A stretch of DNA of 64,000 bases from Edaphobacter bradus (GTDB lineage Bacteria > Acidobacteriota > Terriglobia > Terriglobales > Acidobacteriaceae). This document shows positions 44,523-53,020 of this stretch, piece after piece (within the stretch, counting starts at the first letter, position 1; every line of letters begins with the position of its first letter). The position numbers were made by a program, and so were the translations under genes. The notes beneath the pieces are model-generated. The model was not told the origin of the DNA and ran no database searches. It saw only the letters and a list, made by a program, of their open reading frames with translations. The stretch is from the NCBI RefSeq assembly GCF_025685645.1, contig NZ_JAGSYF010000002.1, positions 1,426,907-1,490,906 of the forward strand, read 5' to 3'.

Positions 44523-44623
44523 TTCGGGCCTCTGCGGAGTTCCTTCGCCCGAGAAGGGAAAGCCAGACGCAGCAACCGTATTTCGGCTGACTGGCGGTCA
44601 TAGGTTGTTATATGAGTTCTATT

Positions 44624-44650
44624 GAGGGTTCGAATCCCTCACTCCCGCCA
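44624..44650 (+). other. tRNA 3'-end-like fragment (T-arm and acceptor strand)
   Basis: GAGGG-TTCGAAT-CCCTC is a perfect 5-bp T-stem with a canonical TTCGAAT loop, followed by ACTCCCGCCA resembling an acceptor strand with CCA, one nucleotide short of standard. No D-arm, anticodon arm or 5' acceptor strand lies upstream. Such fragments are left when an element integrates into the 3' end of a tRNA gene. Confidence 0.5.
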
Positions 44651-45152
44651 CGCAGTATAAATTTTTCAAAATACAAAATTTATGTCTGGCAACATCCCCC
44701 AGTTTGCCCGCAAAATGTTTCAGGGATCAACGTCCAGATATCGTTTAGGAGCCGAGGGCTTGCCACCCGCGTGATTCGCCGGGCCACTGTAATGCTGGAC
44801 GTCGGCCCTCGATCGTCTGGTTTCGCAGCGCCGAGTGATATCTCAGCATAAGACGATCTGACGATGCTTGTAGCCGGTTTACCGTAGCGGAGATGAGGTG
44901 TTGCCCGTTCCTCGCCGTGGCGCGTCAGAGCCGATGGAGTGCGTGCAGCGCCGGGGATCGAGAACCCAACAGAGCGCTATGACTCATGCCGATGCCGTCG
45001 AGGTAAGCAGCATAAAATAAATGGGTTGATGGGCACGTCATGATTGCCGTTCGACCACCTTTGTTCTGCTCGTTAGCTCAGCGAAGGGCCGCGGTGGCGG
45101 GCTAGTTCTCTGTCCTGGTGCCGCACATACAACGGCTCGCAAAAAAGAATTC
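44651..45152. other. Long non-coding leader before the third TonB receptor
   Basis: No gene recognised on either strand in this 500-bp stretch. It separates the island edge from the promoter at 45153-45182. Confidence 0.4.
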
Positions 45153-45182
45153 TTGACAAATCGATTTGGTGGCTGATACATA
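45153..45182 (+). promoter_or_regulatory. Sigma70-like promoter of the third TonB receptor
   Basis: TTGACA (45153-45158), 18-bp spacer and TACATA (45177-45182), 161 bp before the receptor start. No GGTAACGTACAC box follows, so control differs from the alpha-galactoside block. Confidence 0.5.
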
Positions 45183-45343
45183 CTCCTACTCGTATTGATA
45201 TTTCAGTGTTGATGCAGATCGTAAAGGAAACCTGGACAGATGAATGCGCCAGATTCCGATCCGCGGTCGGTACTGTCTGGAGAGTGCCGGGATAGCCAGG
45301 CCTGAACAAGAAACTACGAAGGAACTGCGATTTAGGAGGCTGT

Positions 45344-48300
45344 ATGAAGACGACACACGGTGATGGGCCCAAGGATCGGACTGCAAGGCATCCATTGCTC
45401 GGAAGGCTGTGCTTCCTAGGCTGGTTCGGGGTATGGATCCTTTCCGCGTTGATATGCGCAGGAATGTTCTCATCGAGCGCATGGGCACAGACCCAGAGCG
45501 GTTTAAGCACCATTCAGGGTACAGTCGCGGATTCCATGGGCGCCGTCATACGCAACGCCGTGATTCAAGTGGTAAACAAAGCCACGGGTGTTGCGTCCAG
45601 TACCAAATCTAACGAAACTGGGTTTTATCAGGTGCCCGGCCTGATCACCGGCACCTATGACCTGACCGTTACAGCGCCGGGGATGAAGACCTATATATAC
45701 ACGGTTGAGCTTCAGACGGCCCAGACCGCGGTTGTCAATTCCGTTATGACCGCTGGAGCGGTCACCCAGAAGGTCGAGGTAAGCGCGACGATCGTTCAGC
45801 TCACAGATACCGACAGTGGGGCTATTACTTCCGTTCTGGAACGCGAGAGAATTGACCAACTCCCGATGAACGGTCGCGTGATCACCAGCCTGACCCAGGA
45901 GACCACACCGGGGTTGGAAAACGGGTTTGGCCCGGGCACCCGCGCCAATGGTCTTGCAGGCGAGGCCCTTGAGTATGTCGCGGACGGTGCGCCCCTCGAC
46001 AACCGCAACTTCGGCGGCCCGAACGCCTCAACGCATTCCCAGTATCCCGATCCAGACGCTATCCAGGAAGTGAAAGTGGAAGTCAGCGGCGGCGGCGCGG
46101 AGTATGCAACCCCGGCCACCGGCATTATCACTACCAAATCGGGAACTAACCAACTGCATGGCACGGCGTTCTGGACGGGAGCAAATAACAGTGTCGCTGG
46201 AATTGCAAAGGCCAGGCAAAATCCAGCGAACTTCGCCGCTCCCAATTACAAGCGGAACGAATTCGGTGTCTCCGCCGGCGGCCCCGTCGTTGTGCCCGGT
46301 CTCTACAACGGAAAGGATAAGACTTTCTGGTTCTTCGCGTTTGAGCGCTACTCGCTGATCCAAACAGTGAATCAACTGTACTCCGTGGACACGCCGGCGA
46401 TGAAAGGCGGCGACTTCAGCGGTCTAACCAAAACCCAGCTCTACGATCCATCGACGACAACGGCTAATCCCGCCTGCCCCACACCAGGCGTGGTCAATGG
46501 AGTGACAATCTGGAACGCCGGCCCAACCGTAAACAACCCTTACTGCCGCATGCCTTTCGGCAATGGCATCCAAGGAGATCCCGGCAACAACAAGATCCCG
46601 CTCAGCCGCTTGAACCCTGTGGCCAAGATCATTTACGATATGACGCCGGCACCGACCAACGCCAGTGTATTAAACCCGTCGTCGTCAGCACCTAACTACA
46701 ACTGGGCCGGCCCCAACCTCTACTCTATCCCCACCATCACCTGGCGTCTCGATCACAACTTCAACGAGAGCAACAAGGCATACCTGAGGTACACCTCAAG
46801 CATGCAGAGCTCCCAGTATCCTGCAGGCGTCGCAACCACCATTGCGGCCGATGGTATCCCGGCGATGGCGGCCTCGGCGGAAACGATCCTTCCGGTACCG
46901 AACTTTGCCGCCGCTCTCGGTTACACGCATATCTTTTCCCCAAGCTTCTTCTCTGAAACCGTGGTCAGCCAGCAATGGTTCGGCCAGTTTGTCACCGCCA
47001 CCGGAGACCCGCACCATAACTATGAGCAGCCACTGGGATTACCAAATAACTTCGGCGAGAGTGGCTTCCCGACCATTGGCGGCTTTGTTATGCCTCATGG
47101 GGGTAATCAATTTGACTACGGCATCAGCCAAATCATATCCAATATCGATGAGAACCTGACCAAGACGGCAGGCAAGCACCAACTGCATTTCGGGGTGCGA
47201 TACCGTCACGAACGGCTTGGTTACCAGCCCGATCTGGGGTCCGACCAGAATACGGCCGACAACCTGAGCACGGCCCTTTACGATCCAAAGACGGGCGGAA
47301 ACTATGGAGCGTTGGCGAACTCGGGCGCCAGTGCGGCCGATGCCTTCCTGGGCTCCATGTACAACTTCACCGCAGGCATTCTGCCGCCATATACCCACTT
47401 CTCAGATAACGAGTTCGACGCCTATATCCAGGATAACTATCGCGTGAGCAAGAACCTGACTTTGAACATCGGCCTTCGCTGGGAGGACCATCCGGCGCAA
47501 AACACGGGCGGCTTTGGCCTCGCCTTCGACTTGCCCAACAAGGCCATCGTGATGGAGAACACTCCCTCATACTACGTCTCCAAAGGAATCACCACCCAGG
47601 CCATCATCACCAACATGCAGAACCTCGGCGTCAAATTCGAGACGCCGTCGGCGGCCGGGTACTCGGGTGGCCACCTGCTCAGGAGCTACCCATTCAACTT
47701 CGCCCCCCGCGCGGGCTTTGCCTGGCAGCCCTTCGGCGACAAACGGGGTACCGTGGTCCGCGGATCCTATGGAAGATATATCTTTCCCGAAGCTCTACGC
47801 AATTTGCTCACAACCAGGAATCTGCCGTTCTACAATGTTTACGGTTACAACAACAATAGCGCCGCGCAGAATCCGGACAGCACGCCGAACTACGAGCTGC
47901 GGCATCCGCAGAATGTCTTCCTGGGGCAGAACACCGCGAACATCGTTGCTAGCTCCGGGATCAACTCGATTCTTCCAGGCGTCGGGGGAAATTACTTTAA
48001 CCACGACTTCCCTCCCTCAATAGTGACCGAGACCAACTTCACCATTGAGCAGGCCTTCAAGGATAACTCGGCTTTGCGGGTCACCTGGAATTGGACGCAC
48101 GCCTCGAACTTGACTCACGGATATTGGCCCAATGGCAGTTTGTCGCCCTTTGTCTGGGAATATGACACCGGCACTCTTCCACCCAACGGAGGACGCTCTA
48201 CGATCGGGACCAATCAGTATGCGGGGACCGCGCTGAACCCGTATGACAACATCACCTACGGGCAAATCGAGATGCTCAATAGAGACGGCTGGTCCAACGA

Positions 48301-49363
48301 CAATTCCTTGCAGGTCAACTACCAAAGGCTTTTCAATCACGGCATCGCCTACCAGGTCATTTACGTATGGTCCAGGCCCTTCCGAGTGGGCAGCAACTCC
48401 ACCCGCGAAAGCCTCGGCTTTCCTCTCGCGAGCTATCCCGGCGTCCTGGGAACTGCGTCAGGCGCCACCTATGCCCCGCTTGCCGGTGAGGGCCCAATGA
48501 CCACGCCAGCGGCTCCTCCCGCGCCGCCGGCTGGAACGCCGTCATGGGCCGAGTACCATAGCCTCTTGCGCTTCGAGGACTACAAGGTTGACCCCTACTT
48601 CAGTGGTTTGTTCCACCACGTTACGATTACCGGTCTCGTCGATCTGCCGGTCGGGCGCGGCAAACGGCTGCTGGGCAACTCCAACCGTTTTGTCGATGAG
48701 ATCGTCGGCGGATGGCAGATTGCGGGCGACGCGCAAGTCCAGTCCCAGAATTTCTCGCCCGCCACCACCAATTGGGGACAAGCCAGCAAGCTCGTTACCT
48801 ACAAACACAGTGTGCCGATTACCGACTGCAGCAGCGGCAAATGCTTCAATAGGTTCATGTGGTTCAACGGATACATCTCGCCGCAGTTTCTCCCGCCGGC
48901 GAACGGGGGCATTTGCACTACCAATTGCGTAACGGGGCTTCCCTCCACCTACCAGCCCTACATGACTCCGATCAACAATAACCCGAACATCGCAGCCAAT
49001 TTTGGGACTAACAACGTGGCGCTGAGGGTGCCGACCTTGAACGGCGGCCAGCCGGTCACAGTTCCCTTCTTGCCTACCACCAGTTCCCTCCCTCCCCAAT
49101 ACGCAGGGAATCATCCCTTCGGCCACTCCGTTCTCAACGGACCGTTCAACTACATCGTCGATCTCTCGCTGTTCAAAGTCTTCCCGATCACGGAGAAGGT
49201 GAACTTCCGCGTGAACCTGGACGCGTTCAATGTGTTCAACATCCAGGGCTACAACAATCCGAATACGACCAGTGGCGAGGAGAGCGTCTCGTCCGGCGGC
49301 ATAGATGGTTCCTCCTACTGGTCGCCGCGTCAGTTGCAACTCACAATGCGGTTCACGTTCTAA
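45344..49363 (+). CDS. TonB-dependent receptor, Oar-like, largest of the three
   Basis: 1339-aa outer-membrane receptor with a long N-terminal segment before the leader hydrophobic core (LCFLGWFGVWILSALICAGMF, cleavage near SSAWAQ). Then the carboxypeptidase-regulatory-like domain (STIQGTVADSMGAVIRNAVI...), plug (LPMNGRVITSLTQ, EYVADGAPLDN) and a barrel ending in MRFTF. GGAGG lies 7 nt before the ATG. Followed by GH27, GH39-like, GH92 and heparinase-like genes on the same strand, suggesting import of fragments from a complex galactose- and mannose-containing polymer. Confidence 0.9.
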   Translation: MKTTHGDGPKDRTARHPLLGRLCFLGWFGVWILSALICAGMFSSSAWAQTQSGLSTIQGTVADSMGAVIRNAVIQVVNKATGVASSTKSNETGFYQVPGLITGTYDLTVTAPGMKTYIYTVELQTAQTAVVNSVMTAGAVTQKVEVSATIVQLTDTDSGAITSVLERERIDQLPMNGRVITSLTQETTPGLENGFGPGTRANGLAGEALEYVADGAPLDNRNFGGPNASTHSQYPDPDAIQEVKVEVSGGGAEYATPATGIITTKSGTNQLHGTAFWTGANNSVAGIAKARQNPANFAAPNYKRNEFGVSAGGPVVVPGLYNGKDKTFWFFAFERYSLIQTVNQLYSVDTPAMKGGDFSGLTKTQLYDPSTTTANPACPTPGVVNGVTIWNAGPTVNNPYCRMPFGNGIQGDPGNNKIPLSRLNPVAKIIYDMTPAPTNASVLNPSSSAPNYNWAGPNLYSIPTITWRLDHNFNESNKAYLRYTSSMQSSQYPAGVATTIAADGIPAMAASAETILPVPNFAAALGYTHIFSPSFFSETVVSQQWFGQFVTATGDPHHNYEQPLGLPNNFGESGFPTIGGFVMPHGGNQFDYGISQIISNIDENLTKTAGKHQLHFGVRYRHERLGYQPDLGSDQNTADNLSTALYDPKTGGNYGALANSGASAADAFLGSMYNFTAGILPPYTHFSDNEFDAYIQDNYRVSKNLTLNIGLRWEDHPAQNTGGFGLAFDLPNKAIVMENTPSYYVSKGITTQAIITNMQNLGVKFETPSAAGYSGGHLLRSYPFNFAPRAGFAWQPFGDKRGTVVRGSYGRYIFPEALRNLLTTRNLPFYNVYGYNNNSAAQNPDSTPNYELRHPQNVFLGQNTANIVASSGINSILPGVGGNYFNHDFPPSIVTETNFTIEQAFKDNSALRVTWNWTHASNLTHGYWPNGSLSPFVWEYDTGTLPPNGGRSTIGTNQYAGTALNPYDNITYGQIEMLNRDGWSNDNSLQVNYQRLFNHGIAYQVIYVWSRPFRVGSNSTRESLGFPLASYPGVLGTASGATYAPLAGEGPMTTPAAPPAPPAGTPSWAEYHSLLRFEDYKVDPYFSGLFHHVTITGLVDLPVGRGKRLLGNSNRFVDEIVGGWQIAGDAQVQSQNFSPATTNWGQASKLVTYKHSVPITDCSSGKCFNRFMWFNGYISPQFLPPANGGICTTNCVTGLPSTYQPYMTPINNNPNIAANFGTNNVALRVPTLNGGQPVTVPFLPTTSSLPPQYAGNHPFGHSVLNGPFNYIVDLSLFKVFPITEKVNFRVNLDAFNVFNIQGYNNPNTTSGEESVSSGGIDGSSYWSPRQLQLTMRFTF

Positions 49364-49380
49364 CCCGCTGCTTGAATGGA

Positions 49381-49415
49381 GATCAGCCCCGGAGCCCTAA
49401 TCTTCGGGGCTGATC
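49381..49415 (+). terminator. Hairpin after the third TonB receptor
   Basis: GATCAGCCCCG (49381-49391) and CGGGGCTGATC (49405-49415) pair perfectly across a 13-nt loop, 17 bp after the stop codon. The following sequence TATTCC has no T run, so termination may be incomplete. Confidence 0.55.
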
Positions 49416-49481
49416 TATTCCATCTCGTCCCGGTCGTATTCTTGGACGCCCACGGAAATAAAGCGAGCCAGAGAAAAAATA

Positions 49482-51056
49482 ATGTTGACTCGACGTGAAG
49501 CCACTCTCATTTCGACATTCGTAGTCTGGGCCCTTGGAATGCAATGTCCGGTTGCATTTGGACAGAGTCTTCTCGATATGCGGACTCCCAAGGCACCGCC
49601 CATTCCACACATAAACGGCCCGAAAGTATATGGCGCAAGACCGGGGCATCCATTTCTCTACCGCATTCCGTGTACGGGCACTCGTCCGATCCACTTTTCG
49701 GCCATGGGACTTCCGTCATCGCTCAAACTTGACGAGACATCGGGAATCATCTCCGGCACCACTCCAGACGTTCCCGGTGAATACGCGACGACCCTAGAAG
49801 CCGCCAACTCACTTGGCAACGTGTCGCGTCAATTCAAGATCGTTGTGGGCGATCAACTTGGTTTGACCCCCCAGATGGGATGGAATGACTGGTATTCCTA
49901 CTACGAGCACCCAACAGAAAGCGATATTCGCGAAGCTGCAGACGCAATGATTAAGTCGGGAATGGCAGACTATGGCTATCAATTCGTAGATATCGACGAT
50001 GCCTGGGCTAGAAAACCGGGATCGTCCGATCCTCAATTGGAGGGGCCAGCGCGGAACGCTGATGGAGACATTCTTTCAAACGCACGATTCCCGAATATGG
50101 GTGGGCTCACCGAGTATATCCACTCGTTAGGATTGAAAGCAGGGATCTACTCTGGACCAGGACCTTTAACCTGTGCGAAGTTCGAAGCATCTTACGGACA
50201 CGAAGATGCCGATGCTCGTCAGTTTTCGAAATGGGGTTTCGATCTGCTCAAATATGACTGGTGTAGCTATGGCACAGTAGTCAAAAGCCCTGGTCTTCCA
50301 GAATTCCAGGAGCCTTACAGGAAAATGAGCTCGTTGTTAGAGAAGCAGAATCGAGATATTGTTCTCAACATTTGCCAGTATGGAATGGGCGAAGTATGGA
50401 AATGGGGACGAAAGATCGGTGGTATGTCGTGGCGTACCACAGGTGATCTTGGGGCAGTCAAAGGGGGTAGTTTACCAGGATTCTATTCTGTCGGTTTTGC
50501 CAATGCAGCTCTTGATGCCTACGCAGGCCCGGGAGGGTGGAACGACCCAGACTATATCCTTATAGGAACGGTTGGCGACGCGAATGACATCAATTTGCCA
50601 GCCAAACCGACTCACCTAACACAGGGAGAACAATACAGCTACATGTCCATGTGGTCATTAATGGCTGCGCCACTCTTCTTTTCTGGAGAGATGACCAAGC
50701 TGGACGATTTCACCCTCAATGTTCTCTGCAACTCAGAAGTGATTGATATTGACCAGGACTCATTAGGAAGACAAGCAAAGGTCGTCCGAAAAACACCGCA
50801 AGAGTTTGTTCTAGCAAAACCACTCGACGACGGTTCTGTTGCGGTCGGCCTATTCAACCTGAGCACGGAGCCACTTACTATATCGGTGCCTTGGAGCGAT
50901 GTGGAAAGGAGTGGGACTCTAATGGTTCGTGATGTCTGGCGTCACGAAAGTATTGGCGCATTTGCAAACGGTTTCTCATCTCAGGTGCCCGCCCATGATG
51001 TGGCGTTAGTGCGGATATCCCCACAGAGGACTCTCCCCGTGTCGCCGGCGAGGTAG
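49482..51056 (+). CDS. Secreted GH27 alpha-galactosidase with N-terminal Ig-like (putative Ig/He_PIG) domain
   Basis: 524 aa. Leader to about residue 28; an Ig-like segment (~45-125, RPIHFSAMGLPSSLKLDETSGIISGTTP, the putative-Ig pattern); GH27 barrel with MGWNDWYSY, VDIDDAW, LLKYDWCSYG (nucleophile Asp259), SWRTTGDLG (acid/base Asp322) and GGWNDPDYILIG; then a short C-terminal beta domain. It is the second GH27 of the window and only distantly like the 1130-aa one. No strong ribosome site is visible before ATG 49482. It removes alpha-galactose residues in the periplasm or outside. Confidence 0.9.
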   Translation: MLTRREATLISTFVVWALGMQCPVAFGQSLLDMRTPKAPPIPHINGPKVYGARPGHPFLYRIPCTGTRPIHFSAMGLPSSLKLDETSGIISGTTPDVPGEYATTLEAANSLGNVSRQFKIVVGDQLGLTPQMGWNDWYSYYEHPTESDIREAADAMIKSGMADYGYQFVDIDDAWARKPGSSDPQLEGPARNADGDILSNARFPNMGGLTEYIHSLGLKAGIYSGPGPLTCAKFEASYGHEDADARQFSKWGFDLLKYDWCSYGTVVKSPGLPEFQEPYRKMSSLLEKQNRDIVLNICQYGMGEVWKWGRKIGGMSWRTTGDLGAVKGGSLPGFYSVGFANAALDAYAGPGGWNDPDYILIGTVGDANDINLPAKPTHLTQGEQYSYMSMWSLMAAPLFFSGEMTKLDDFTLNVLCNSEVIDIDQDSLGRQAKVVRKTPQEFVLAKPLDDGSVAVGLFNLSTEPLTISVPWSDVERSGTLMVRDVWRHESIGAFANGFSSQVPAHDVALVRISPQRTLPVSPAR

Positions 51057-51061
51057 CGTCC

Positions 51062-51322
51062 ATGTCAGAGATGGTAATTGTCGATACTGATGGACCAGGC
51101 GACTGCGTGGTCTGTGCTTGCGCGATGAGCGTTCACAAGTCGGGCAGGAAGAAGTCGTGCCAGACGCGACGCCGTTTTCTTGGTACCGGCGGCGGCGCCA
51201 TGGCCGCCGCTCTTCTCGCTCCTGCGGCAGTGCGCGCGGGCTGGGCCTTTCGACCAGAGATTGGTATGAGGCGCCTTCCCGAAACCTGGATCGCGCATAG
51301 CTCGCAGGAGATCAGGCCATGA
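51062..51322 (+). pseudogene. Orphan twin-arginine leader ORF (truncated secreted protein)
   Basis: 86 codons with a consensus twin-arginine leader (TRRRFLGTGGGAMAAALLAP) but only about 25 residues after it, no known domain. Its leader resembles that of the GH92 protein downstream (TRRQFLGSAGGAVAAATL). It starts 5 bp after the GH27 stop and its TGA overlaps the ATG of the GH39-like gene (ATGA). It may be the front of a deleted enzyme now serving only to couple translation. Confidence 0.5.
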
Positions 51323-52827
51323 GTACCTCGATTTTGACCCCGGTTGTGTTGCGCCGGGTTCGTCCGCTGATTTTGGGATTCGTCTGTATTGCTTACCAGA
51401 GCGCCGCGCCGGGCCAGGAAACGGTCAAGGTCGCAGTTGATTGGGGCAAGACCACGGTGGTATCGAAGTCCTCGCCCACGCTACAGGTGGTGGTCAATCC
51501 GCCGCTGCGGCCCGGGGAGCCCCTGGGTATAGCAGCTTACAAAGCTGTGAAAGAGCTAGGGGCGGACTACGTGCGCTATGTGCCCTGGCTTCCCTATCCC
51601 AGGCTGGCAGTGGCCGAGCTGGAGCCACCGACGCTGCAGAAAACCTCGTGGGATTTCAGCTTGATCGATCCGATGACCAAGGACTTTTTGGCCGCCACCG
51701 ACGGCCATCCCACGGTGATGAACTTTAGCACCATGCCTGCATGGCTCTTCAAGAGCGATAAGCCCGTGACTTATCCTGACGATCCCAACAAGCTGGTGTG
51801 GAACTACACTCAGGGGACCGAGGAGCGCGACCCCACCGACAAGCAGATCGGCGACTACTATGCGCGGTTGGTGAGCTGGTACGTGAACGGCGGATTCACC
51901 GACGAGAACGGAGCGCGTCACGAGTCAGGCTATCACTACAAGTTTCCCGTATGGGAGGTTCTGAATGAGCCGGAGGGCGAGCATAGAACCACACCCGAAC
52001 AGTACACGAGACGCTACGACACCATTGTGAGCGCGATTCACAAGGTTTCGCCGGATACGAAATTCATGGGGCTGGCACTGGGGTGGGCGAACCAGGAGCC
52101 GGGATATTTTGAATATTTCCTTGATGCGAAGAACCATAAGCCGGGAATTCCGTTGGATTACATCTCCTATCACTTTTATGTAGTGCCGGAGCCGACTGAA
52201 AGTGCAAACGAATGGCAATACACGTTCTTCGACCAGGCCAACGGATTCCTGAATACGGTGCGATATGTCGAGGAGATTCGTAAGCGTCTCTCGCCCGCGA
52301 CAAAGACGGACCTCGATGAGCTCGGCGTCATCCTCCCCACGAGCAAAAAAGCCGGTGACAACGTGCCTCCACCGGCCGCGTACTGGAATCTGTGCGGATC
52401 GCTTTATGCGTATCTCTACATCGAGCTCTCGCGCCTGCAGATCGATTTGATCGGGATGTCGCAGTTGGTGGGATACCCAACGCAGTATCCCAGCGTAAGC
52501 ATGATGGATTGGACCAAGAACCAGCCCAATGCGCGGTACTGGACGTTGAAGCTGATCAGGGATTCGTTCCACGCCGGCGATAAGCTCGTGGAAACATCGA
52601 TCCGTTCGCGCGACGTAGCAGCGCAGGGTTTTGTGACCGGAGGCGGCCGCAAGCTGCTGCTGGCGAACAAGCGGAACCATGCGATTGATGTGGAGCTGCC
52701 GGAAGCGGAGAAGGCCAGCGCGCTGGCCGTGGATGCGGTGACTGGTGATGGGCCGGCGCGCAGCGTAAAACCCACGGACGGAAAGATCCATATGGAGCCA
52801 TTTGCTGTGGCGGCGGTGAGTTGGTGA
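51319..52827 (+). CDS. Secreted GH39-like glycoside hydrolase
   Basis: 502 aa with an N-terminal hydrophobic leader. A clan-A TIM barrel has VWEVLNEPEGEH (acid/base Glu217 in the NEP motif) and DLDELGV (nucleophile Glu334), with LDYISYHFYV between. This fits GH39 (beta-xylosidases, alpha-L-iduronidases and related activities) or a close clan-A family; the exact family is uncertain. The first AUG overlaps the preceding short ORF by 4 nt. Confidence 0.72.
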   Translation: MSTSILTPVVLRRVRPLILGFVCIAYQSAAPGQETVKVAVDWGKTTVVSKSSPTLQVVVNPPLRPGEPLGIAAYKAVKELGADYVRYVPWLPYPRLAVAELEPPTLQKTSWDFSLIDPMTKDFLAATDGHPTVMNFSTMPAWLFKSDKPVTYPDDPNKLVWNYTQGTEERDPTDKQIGDYYARLVSWYVNGGFTDENGARHESGYHYKFPVWEVLNEPEGEHRTTPEQYTRRYDTIVSAIHKVSPDTKFMGLALGWANQEPGYFEYFLDAKNHKPGIPLDYISYHFYVVPEPTESANEWQYTFFDQANGFLNTVRYVEEIRKRLSPATKTDLDELGVILPTSKKAGDNVPPPAAYWNLCGSLYAYLYIELSRLQIDLIGMSQLVGYPTQYPSVSMMDWTKNQPNARYWTLKLIRDSFHAGDKLVETSIRSRDVAAQGFVTGGGRKLLLANKRNHAIDVELPEAEKASALAVDAVTGDGPARSVKPTDGKIHMEPFAVAAVSW

Positions 52828-53020
52828 GAGAACGATTTAGAGGTGATTAGCGTGGTCAGGGGAAACCTCGTATGGATGAGTCAGAACCGGTGAGGAAGCA
52901 TCAGCGAATTCGGCGTGCGAGGGTAACTGGTCGTTTCCAACGCTCACGGCTCTCCGAACTCATGTGGGGCGCTCCTGCAATGAGGCAGCCGGTACAACGT
53001 ACTAGACATGGAGGAAACAT

